From NCBI GenBank assembly GCA_013362195.1, contig JABFWM010000368.1:1-18175 (forward strand): a DNA stretch of 18,175 nucleotides. Direction: 5' to 3'. The notes beneath the pieces were generated by a model. It made no database searches and was not told where the DNA came from. It worked only from the letters and a program-made list of their open reading frames with translations. Below, piece by piece: positions 8,134-15,300 of this stretch. How positions within the stretch are numbered: position 1 is the stretch's first letter; every line of letters starts with the position of its first letter. This DNA is from Acidobacteriota bacterium (GTDB lineage Bacteria > Acidobacteriota > Vicinamibacteria > Vicinamibacterales > 2-12-FULL-66-21). Position numbers and translations under genes: made by a program.

Positions 8134-8478
8134 GTGATCGCGCTGGTGTGGATGTTTGATGTGCGTCCCGACATGACGCACGACTTCGAACGGTTCTATG
8201 GTGCGGATGGTGACTGGACGGCGTTGTCGCGGCGCAGCCGCTCCTTTCTCGGCAGTTCGTTCCTGAAGGACATCGCCTCCTCGTCGCGCTACCTGCTCGT
8301 CGAGTACTGGGGCGAGATGGTCGTCTACGAGAAGCACGTCGCCAGCTTCGAGAAGGCGATCGAGGCGCTGCAGCGCGAACGCGATCGCTTCGTCCTCCGG
8401 ATGGACGCGGTGGGCGTGTTCAACGCGCTCGACACGCCCGATCGCAAGGGGCCGACCTGGTCACGACGTGGCGGTTAG
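8134..8478 (+). CDS. Small dimeric alpha/beta-barrel protein (ABM-like)
   Basis: 114 residues from GTG 8134; a GTG three codons earlier (8125) is possible, and the open frame further upstream to 8050 is not used because the promoter-like box lies inside it. The pattern of a first beta strand (ALVWMFDVR), a helix with DFERFYGADGDWTALSRR, a strand with FLGSSFLKD, then RYLLVEYWG and a helix to the end is that of the antibiotic-biosynthesis-monooxygenase/ferredoxin-like dimeric barrel family. These are cytosolic dimers, some of them heme- or quinone-handling, many of unknown role. No catalytic residue can be assigned. Its last 18 bases overlap the 3' end of the convergent Nramp-like gene. Confidence 0.7.
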   Translation: MIALVWMFDVRPDMTHDFERFYGADGDWTALSRRSRSFLGSSFLKDIASSSRYLLVEYWGEMVVYEKHVASFEKAIEALQRERDRFVLRMDAVGVFNALDTPDRKGPTWSRRGG

Positions 8479-9840
8479 GACGGCGTAGTACCCCATCACG
8501 AACAGAATCAGCCCGGTGGTGATCCACAACGCGATCGTCGTCGGAGCCGACGGCGCGATGTCCGGCGGCAGCCGGCGGTGCCGCAGGTAGATCGCGCCGA
8601 TGGCGATGACCGGCAGCATCATCGACTGCACGATGCCGCCCAGCATGACCATCGTCACTGGCGACTGCAGCGTCAGAAACATCGTGACCGGCACGACCGA
8701 GAGCAGCACGACGAAGACGTTGCGGAACCTGACGCGGCGGACGTGATCGTCGGCGTCGAAGAATCCCATCAGATGGCACATGTCGGCGAACAGCCGTGAA
8801 TGCGCGGCCGTCGCCGCGAACACGGTCCCGTACAGCGTCGCCACCGCGCCGAGATAAAACAGCCACAACGCCCATCCACCCAGCGTCTGCGTGTAGAGAT
8901 TCGAGAGAACGGCAATCATGTCGCTCGCGGCGGGCACGAGTCCCATCCCGTGCAGCACGCCGGCGCCGAGCAGGTAGAACGCAATCGTCGCGGCCGTGTA
9001 GATGGCCATCGACGCGGTGATATCGAGATGCATGACGCGGATCCACCCGCGGGCGCGGCGGCGCCACGCCTCCGAGCCATCGCGCGGCCCCGTGAACTGC
9101 GCGTACCCCTTCTCGACGCACCAGTACGGGTACATGAACAGCTCGCTCGCCCCGACACCCGTGATGCCGAACACGGCGATGGCCATGCCCAGGCCTGCCG
9201 GCGGCAGCTCGAACCGGAGCCCGCCCGCGACCGCGCTCCACGAGAAGAATCGCGGCATCCGGATCAGGATCAGCGCGGCCAGCACGGTCAGCATCGTGAA
9301 GAGCGCGACCTTCACCATCGCGATGCGCTCGATGCGCGCGTAGCCCCCGCCGCGGAGCAGCGCGAGCGTGACAGCGAGAAACACCAGCACCCAGACACGC
9401 ACCGGGACGGCGGGCACGAGCAGGTTCATCACCTGCGACACGCCGCCGTACATGGCGCCGACCTGCAGCAGCGTGCCGCACACCATCAGTGCCCACGCCC
9501 AGACCAGCCAGTTGACGCCCCGCAGGCGCGGCCCGGGCATCTGATTCAGCGCGGCGAGGCCGCTCATGCCACTGGCGATCGTGTAGCGGCCCAGCTCGCC
9601 CTGGATGACGGGTTTGCTCAGACAACTGAGCAGCACGACCCACAGCGCCGTGTACCCGGCCTGCGCGCCCAGGGTCGTCGTCGCGATCAGCTCTCCCGAT
9701 CCGACAATCGATGCCGCCAGCACCATGCCAGGACCGATGCGCTTCAGCGCGTCGTTCCACCGGACGGGCGGTTCTTCGGTCGCGGACGGGTCGAGCACGT
9801 ACGGGTTGTGCGGCGCAACACGGGTGGTGGTGGTCGTCAT
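8461..9840 (-). CDS. Nramp (SLC11)-family-related divalent cation transporter, non-canonical metal site
   Basis: A 459-residue polytopic membrane protein with the Nramp fold: conserved RIGPGMVLAASIVGSGE in helix 1 and a helix-6 region GITGVGASELFMYPYW (225-240). Canonical Nramp Mn2+/Fe2+ carriers have DPGN in helix 1 and MPH in helix 6. Here the corresponding places read GSGE (47-50) and a stretch without MPH, so the usual Asp, Asn and Met metal ligands are missing. Length and remaining hydrophobic profile are normal, with no frameshift. The start codon overlaps the cutC stop by four bases (ATGA), indicating a coupled cutC-Nramp operon. The gene is intact but its substrate is uncertain; Mn2+ import should not be assumed. 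Confidence 0.85.
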   Translation of the reverse strand: MTTTTTRVAPHNPYVLDPSATEEPPVRWNDALKRIGPGMVLAASIVGSGELIATTTLGAQAGYTALWVVLLSCLSKPVIQGELGRYTIASGMSGLAALNQMPGPRLRGVNWLVWAWALMVCGTLLQVGAMYGGVSQVMNLLVPAVPVRVWVLVFLAVTLALLRGGGYARIERIAMVKVALFTMLTVLAALILIRMPRFFSWSAVAGGLRFELPPAGLGMAIAVFGITGVGASELFMYPYWCVEKGYAQFTGPRDGSEAWRRRARGWIRVMHLDITASMAIYTAATIAFYLLGAGVLHGMGLVPAASDMIAVLSNLYTQTLGGWALWLFYLGAVATLYGTVFAATAAHSRLFADMCHLMGFFDADDHVRRVRFRNVFVVLLSVVPVTMFLTLQSPVTMVMLGGIVQSMMLPVIAIGAIYLRHRRLPPDIAPSAPTTIALWITTGLILFVMGYYAVLTATS

Positions 9841-10523
9841 GGGATTCCTGCGAGCTCGCGCAGGCGCGCGACGCGCGCGGCGGAGACGGGTGATTCCTGC
9901 TGCCCATCGGCGCGCGCGGCGCGGCCGACGTGAACTTCGCGGCAGACGCCGGTCTGGGCGATCAGCGCGAGCATCTCTTCGTCGATGTTCCCGCCGGCCA
10001 CGACGATCAGCCGTTTGCCCGCGCGCCTGCCATACGCGCGGAGTCGCTCGCAGCGCTCCGCCGGCGTTCCGCCGCCGCCGCTCGTCAGGATGCGATCGAC
10101 CTGCGGGATCGTCGCGACCTCATCGATCCCGTCGAGCGGGTCGCCGAGCTGATCGAACGCGCGATGGAACGTCGCGCTCGTCTGCGGGGCCGCGTCGAGC
10201 ACCGCGCGGGTGGCGGCGATATCGGGGTCGCATCCCGCGGCGAAGCCGACGACGAGCCCGTCGACGCGCAGCGCCGCCAGCGCGGCCGCAGCCCGCTGCA
10301 GGGCGTCCAGTTCGGCCCCGTCGGTGGAGAAGCCGGCATTCCCGCGCACCATGACGCGAAGCGGGATCGAGACCGCCGCGGCGATCTCTTCGACGAGCGC
10401 CAGCGAAGGCGTGAGTCCGCCGCTCGCAATGTCGCGCACGACTTCCAGCCGGTCGGCGCCGCCCCGCGCCGCGGCCCTCGCGTCCTCGACGGTTTGCACG
10501 ATCACTTCGAGCCGCAGTCCCAC
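9837..10523 (-). CDS. cutC: CutC family protein
   Basis: 228 residues forming a TIM-barrel CutC. Matches to the E. coli family member as I recall it: ADRLEV near residue 23-28, GGLTPS (35-40), TFHRAFD (118-124), LTSGGGG (146-152), a glycine-rich AGGNI and EVHVG (196-200). The GTG at 10523 is chosen because homology begins at once (GLRLEVIVQ); the frame stays open 98 codons further upstream but runs into the divergent gene. CutC was described as a copper homeostasis protein, though that role is disputed. The N-terminal double cysteine of the E. coli protein is absent here; only C98, C158 and C194 remain. It is first gene of a pair with the Nramp-like carrier. Confidence 0.88.
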   Translation of the reverse strand: MGLRLEVIVQTVEDARAAARGGADRLEVVRDIASGGLTPSLALVEEIAAAVSIPLRVMVRGNAGFSTDGAELDALQRAAAALAALRVDGLVVGFAAGCDPDIAATRAVLDAAPQTSATFHRAFDQLGDPLDGIDEVATIPQVDRILTSGGGGTPAERCERLRAYGRRAGKRLIVVAGGNIDEEMLALIAQTGVCREVHVGRAARADGQQESPVSAARVARLRELAGIP

Positions 10524-10531
10524 GCCGCGCG

Positions 10532-10537
10532 ATTGTA
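10532..10537 (-). promoter_or_regulatory. Candidate -10 box of cutC
   Basis: On the minus strand TACAAT is followed by 8 bases and the GTG start at 10523, with expected +1 at 10525. It sits in the 64-bp gap shared with the divergent sugar dehydrogenase gene. On the plus strand TACTCT (10536-10541) overlaps it and could serve the other direction. No Shine-Dalgarno site precedes the GTG. Confidence 0.45.
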
Positions 10538-10587
10538 CTCTTGCACGCGATTCAAGAGAGAATACCCGCGAGGAGAATTTCGCCAGC

Positions 10588-11853
10588 ATGAAACGTGTCG
10601 CTCTCAGTTGTGCTTTCCTGATCAGCACGTCCGCCTTTGCGCAGCAGGCGCCGCCCGCCGCGCAAACGACCGCGCCCTCGCCGTCGGCGGCCACGCGGGC
10701 GGCCGGTGTGGAGTCGCGTCCGCCCAACGCGCCGAACCAGAAGCCCGCGGTCCCGGGACAGACGCGCGCGCCCGAGCGCAAGAGCGGCGTCGCATTCGAC
10801 GTCGTCACCGTTGCCAAGGGCCTCGATCATCCGTGGGGCCTCGCATTTCTTCCCGACGGCAGGATGCTCGTCACCGAGCGCCCCGGACGTCTTCGCATCG
10901 TCACGCCCGACGGCACGCTGTCGCCGCCGGTCGACGGACTGCCGCCGGTGGACGCGCGCAATCAGGGTGGACTGCTCGGCCTGGCGCTCGATCCGGCGTT
11001 CGCGTCGAACCAGTTGATCTACTGGAGCTACTCCGAGCCGCGCGAGGGTGGTGTGAACAACACCGCGGTCGCGCGCGGGCGCCTGGTCGACGGCGCCGCG
11101 CCGCGCCTCGAGAACGTGCAGGTGATCTTTCATCAGGAGCCGTCGCTCAACTCGACGCTGCACTACGGCGGCCGCCTGGTGTTCGGACGCGACGGCACAC
11201 TCTTCGTCACGCTGGGCGAACGATCGATCACGGAAGGCCGCATGCAGGCGCAGCGCCTCGACGGGCTGCTCGGCAAGATCGTCCGCATCAACGCCGACGG
11301 CACCGTGCCCAAGGACAATCCGTTCGTCGGCAGGGACGGCGTCCGCCCCGAGATCTGGTCGCTCGGCCATCGCAACGTGCAGGCGGCGACGCTCCATCCG
11401 GCGACCGGCGAGTTGTGGGAAGTCGAGCATGGCACCCGCGGCGGCGACGAGATCAACATCGCCCGCAAGGGAAAAGACTACGGCTGGCCGACGATCGCCT
11501 ACGGCATCGAGTATGCGGGCGGGCCGATCACCGGCGGCATCACCGCGAAAGAAGGCATGGAGCAGCCGCTGTATTACTGGGATCCCGTGATCGCGCCGAG
11601 CGGCATGACCTTCTACACCGGCAGCCTGTTTCCCGCGTGGAAGAACAATCTGTTCATCGGCGGGCTTGGCAGCACGAACCTGGTGCGCCTGACGATTCAG
11701 GGCGAGCACGTCGTCGACGAAGAGCGCCTGCTGACGGATCTTCAACCGAATCGCGAGCGCATTCGCGATGTCGTGCAGGGGCCCGACGGCGCCTTGTATC
11801 TGCTCACCGACAATACGGAAGGACGCGTGCTGAAGATCGCGCCGAAGCGATAG
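10588..11853 (+). CDS. Secreted PQQ-dependent aldose sugar dehydrogenase-like protein
   Basis: 421 residues. Signal peptide 1-18 (cleavage AFA-Q), then a low-complexity Pro/Ala/Gln linker to about residue 72, then a six-bladed propeller of the soluble glucose/aldose dehydrogenase family (YliI-like). Landmarks: HPWGLAFLPDG from H81, NQGGLLGLALDP from N125, HYGGRLVFG from H192 (likely the catalytic-base histidine region), GHRNVQ from H261 and HGTRGGDEINI from H281. Family members oxidise aldoses to lactones with PQQ and Ca2+ in the periplasm. GHRNVQ replaces the more usual GHRNPQ. AGGAG (10571-10575), 12 bases before the ATG, is a usable if distant Shine-Dalgarno site. No PQQ biosynthesis gene is present here. 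Divergent from cutC; a stem-loop follows the stop. Confidence 0.9.
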   Translation: MKRVALSCAFLISTSAFAQQAPPAAQTTAPSPSAATRAAGVESRPPNAPNQKPAVPGQTRAPERKSGVAFDVVTVAKGLDHPWGLAFLPDGRMLVTERPGRLRIVTPDGTLSPPVDGLPPVDARNQGGLLGLALDPAFASNQLIYWSYSEPREGGVNNTAVARGRLVDGAAPRLENVQVIFHQEPSLNSTLHYGGRLVFGRDGTLFVTLGERSITEGRMQAQRLDGLLGKIVRINADGTVPKDNPFVGRDGVRPEIWSLGHRNVQAATLHPATGELWEVEHGTRGGDEINIARKGKDYGWPTIAYGIEYAGGPITGGITAKEGMEQPLYYWDPVIAPSGMTFYTGSLFPAWKNNLFIGGLGSTNLVRLTIQGEHVVDEERLLTDLQPNRERIRDVVQGPDGALYLLTDNTEGRVLKIAPKR

Positions 11854-11861
11854 GCGCTCGC

Positions 11862-11891
11862 GGGACGGGCAGCCCCGCGGCCGCCCGTCCC
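11862..11891 (+). terminator. Strong stem-loop after the sugar dehydrogenase gene
   Basis: GGGACGGGC (11862-11870) pairs perfectly with GCCCGTCCC (11883-11891) around a 12-base loop, beginning 8 bases after the stop. There is no T-run downstream, so it may terminate poorly by itself or only protect the mRNA 3' end. Confidence 0.55.
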
Positions 11892-12323
11892 CGCCCGCCA
11901 TGCCTGCCCTGAACCGCGCCGGTTCCGGGCCTCCTCTCGGGAATTCGTAACCCGTCGCGCGGATCAAAAGTTCCTGGATTGGTGACCTTTTGTCTTCCGC
12001 CGCCTCTCCCTTCCTCCGCGGCGCACCGTGCACGCGTCGCGATTCCTAATGAATCCGCGCAAACATCCGTTCGAACGGCGACCGATGGGCTGCGGCGTAC
12101 CGGCAGCCCCGTTGCTTAATGACAGGACCCGCCGGTGGCCCTGTCGGGCCGAAGGGCGCATCCGGCTACTCCGAACCATCCAGAACAACGGAGCCAGTTG
12201 CAAGGCCTCGACGCCTTGTCCTGTGAGGGGCATGTGTCGGCACGGCCGGACGTGCGTCAAGGACGGATCATCTGCGTGGATAAGCCGGCGTCAGCATTCA
12301 ACGAGACCACGCCGCAGGCGGCG
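11892..12323 (+). other. Long hairpin-rich leader before the giant exported protein gene
   Basis: About 430 bases without a convincing gene. 11965-11992 holds CAAAAG/CTTTTG arms. From 12067 to 12255 a run of stems follows: CCGTTCGAACGG (12067-12078); GGGCTGC/GCAGCCC (12087-12093 with 12103-12109); GACAGG/CCTGTC (12121-12126 with 12140-12145), which competes with GGCCC/GGGCC (12137-12141 with 12146-12150); CTCCG/CGGAG (12169-12173 with 12189-12193); CAAGGC/GCCTTG (12201-12206 with 12213-12218); GCACG/CGTGC (12240-12244 with 12251-12255). It does not match the c-di-GMP, glycine, cobalamin, TPP or SAM riboswitch cores that I know. The giant-gene frame is open from 12123, so a start further upstream is not excluded. 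Candidate regulatory 5' UTR of unknown class. Confidence 0.45.
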
Positions 12324-15300
12324 ATGCGCATGCGACGGGTGTGGTCCGTCCTCGCGGCGTTCTTCGTCGTCGTCGCGATGGGGCCGGCTGCGTGGGCGCA
12401 GACCTCGCTGGCGACGCTGAACCTGACGCAGGGGTGGGCGACGTTCGGTCAGGCGTTGCCGCAGGGCGCGGCCTCCGGCGGCCTGCAGGTGGGCACGCTG
12501 ACGACGCAGACCGACGTCAAGAACCGGTGGCCCGACGGATCGATCCGGTTCGCGGTCGTCACCGTCAACGTCCCTTCGTCCGGCCCGTACGCGTTGCTGC
12601 CGGCGACGCTCCCCGCCGGCACCTTTACCCCCAGCATTCCGTCAGCGTCCGCGACGTTCGTGATTGGCGGCGTCACGTATACGGCGACGCTGCCGTCGGT
12701 GCCGTCGACCGATACCTGGCTGTCCGGTCCGCTCGCGTACGAAGGGCGATCGGTCGTTGCTCCGGTGGCGTCGGGCAGCGGTGCGCATCCGTTCCTGCGG
12801 GTGATCTTCGACACGCGCGTCTACAGCGACGGCACCGCGCGTGTCGACTTCACGGTCGAGAACGTCCTCGATCTCGTCGGCGCCACGTCGGTCACCTACG
12901 ACGTCACCCTCAACGTCGCCGGACAGGTGGCGTTCTCGAAGCTGGCGGTGCAGCACTTCTACCTCACGCGGTGGCGCAAGGCGTTCACCGTCGGCGTGAC
13001 GCCGTTTTCGACGATTACGCCGGACATCGCGCCGTTCAACACGGCCGCGGCGCTGCCGCCGTTCCTGCCGTCGATCACCAACCGCCTCGACGCGATCATC
13101 GATCCCACGCGCTACGACATCCTCGCGTCCGGCGCGCTCGACACCGACATGTCGGCGCATGGTGGACGCGGCGCGCTCGCGCCGTATCCCGATTGGACGG
13201 CGCGCTATCTCGTCCACAAGGATCCGGCGCAGCGCACCTTCGTGCTCCTCAACGGCGATCTCGCCGGGTCGTGGCCCATCCACGTGCGCGAAGCGGAGAC
13301 GAGCACGAACACCGGCGTCGGCGGCGGCCGCTTCATCTCGCTGAACCAGCGTCCGAACATCTGGTACGACCAGCGTGCGCAAGGCGCCGGGTGGGACTTC
13401 GTGCACGGCCTGCCGCTGCCCATCAGGGAATACACGCCGCTCTGTCCGCCGCCGCCCGCGTCGCCCCCGGCGGGCTGCCAGAATCCGCAGCCCGGTCAGA
13501 CGCGTCTCATCCCCGACAACGCGCACCAGCCGTCGCTGGCGTTCGTGCCCTACCTGCTCACCGGCGATCGCTACTACGCCGACGAGATGATGTTCTGGGC
13601 CGATTACGCGATGCTGCGCACCTACCTGGGCGACGGCGTGCGCGGCGCGCTCGGCGTCCTCGCCAACAACGAGGTGCGCGGCTTCGGGTGGGCGCTGCGC
13701 AACATCGCGGACGCGGCCGCCTATCACCCCGACACGGCGGTGCGCACGTATCTGACCGAAAAGGTCAACGCGAACCTGCAGTGGCTGGATAACTACGCGA
13801 ACGGCCAGGATCCCATCGCCAATCCGCTGAAGCTCCTCTGGCCCGGCTACCGGCCGGAGGTTGGCTTCATTTCATTGTGGGAACAGACCTACCTCGCGTG
13901 GGCGATCGATCGCGCGAAGCACCTCGGCTTCACCGGCGGGCTCGCGCAGCGCGACGCCATCGCCAGCCTTCAACTGAAGCTGTTCACGAGCGATCCCGAC
14001 TTTCCGCGCGAGACGGTGGTCGCGACCGCGACGACGCTGCCCGATGGCACGGTCGTGCCCGCGGGCACGCGTCTGACGTGGGGCATGCCGTATCTGGTCG
14101 GCTACGGGTCGAACCCCAGCGCCGGCGTGTTCACGTTCAACAAGACGATGGCGGAGGTCTGGGCGCAGACCAACAATCTCACGCTGCAGCGCAACTACGC
14201 CGGCTTCTACGGCCCCGAGGCGCGCCTCAATCTGATGACGGCCATCGAAAAAGGATGGACCGGCGCGCAGGCGGCGTACGACTACCTCTGGCCCTTCATC
14301 GGCATCAACAACTTCTGGGGCACGGCCGCCGCTCCGGTTCCCGATCTCGCGGAGCGTGCGGGATGGGCCGTCGATTTCTATCCCTCGACGACCACGCCGC
14401 CACCGCCACCGCCACCGCCGCCGCCGCCGACCGCGACGCCCGTCCCCGCAGCGCTGGTCTCGCCGGCGACGGCGCAGCCATTCACGTCGAGCGTCATGAG
14501 CTTCGTCTGGACGGCAGGAACCGCCGTCACCAGCTACAAGCTCGACGTCGGATCGACGCAGGGCGGTACGAACTTCTACACGGGCGCGGAAACGCTCGCA
14601 CAGTCCGCCGTCGTCAATGGACTGCCCGTCAACGGCAGCACCGTGTGGGTGCGGTTGTCGTCGAAGATCAACGGCATCTTTCAGATCAAGGACTACAGCT
14701 TCACCAGCTACACCGCGCCGCCGCCGCCCGCCGCGGCGGTGCCGCTGACCGCCAAGGTGGTCGCGACGGTGAACGGGAACAGCACGGTCCAGACGCCGCT
14801 GTTCAGCACGCAGGCCGGCGATCTGCTCGTCGCGTTCGTCTCGTCGTCCGGTCCGAACGGCCTGGCCGAAACGATGCGCGTGCTCGGCGGCAATCTGACG
14901 TGGACGCTGCAGGCGCGCGCGAACGCGCAGAACGGCGTCTCCGAGATCTGGAGCGCGACGACGCCGACGGCGCTGGCGAACATCACGGTCACCTCCATGC
15001 ACACGCTGAGCACGACCGATCAGTCGCTGGTCGTGGTCGCGTTCAGCGGCGCCGCCGGGATTGGCGCGAAGGCGTTTGCCAGCGCGCCGAGCGGCGCGCC
15101 CAGCCTGTCGCTCACCTCGACGAAAGCCGGTTCGTTCGTCTACGGCGTCGGGAACGACTGGAACGGCGCCGTCCCGCGCACGCTCGCCGCGAACCAGGTC
15201 ATGGTGCAGGAGGTGCTGGGCATCAACGGTGACACGTTCTGGGTGCAGCGCGTCACCAGCCCGACGCCCGGGATTGGCGCGATCGTCACGATCGCCGATA

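Noticed and set aside
8420..9907. A 495-codon minus-strand frame overlapping the Nramp-like gene
   Set aside because: No hydrophobic segments and no domain; shadow of the membrane protein frame.
10524..10817. N-terminal extension of CutC by 98 codons
   Set aside because: The extension has no CutC homology, overlaps the divergent dehydrogenase start and would swallow the promoter-like TACAAT.
11965..11992. CAAAAG/CTTTTG arms as an intrinsic terminator
   Set aside because: Only 6 bp of A-T-rich stem with a 16-base loop and no T-run beyond the arm; more likely part of the upstream region of the next gene.
12060..12260. Known riboswitch (c-di-GMP-I because of GCAAAC; glycine because of GCCGAAGGG)
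   Set aside because: Only short words match. The GACGCAAAGCC and receptor parts of c-di-GMP-I and the second conserved half of the glycine aptamer are absent.
12120..12323. Upstream extension of the giant gene (open from 12123; GTG at 12276)
   Set aside because: The stretch is hairpin-rich, and the ATG at 12324 gives a standard signal peptide. GTG 12276 is kept only as an alternative.
12341..13792. A 483-codon plus-strand frame overlapping the giant gene
   Set aside because: Arg-rich low-complexity product without motifs; it is a +2 frame shadow of the 12324 frame.
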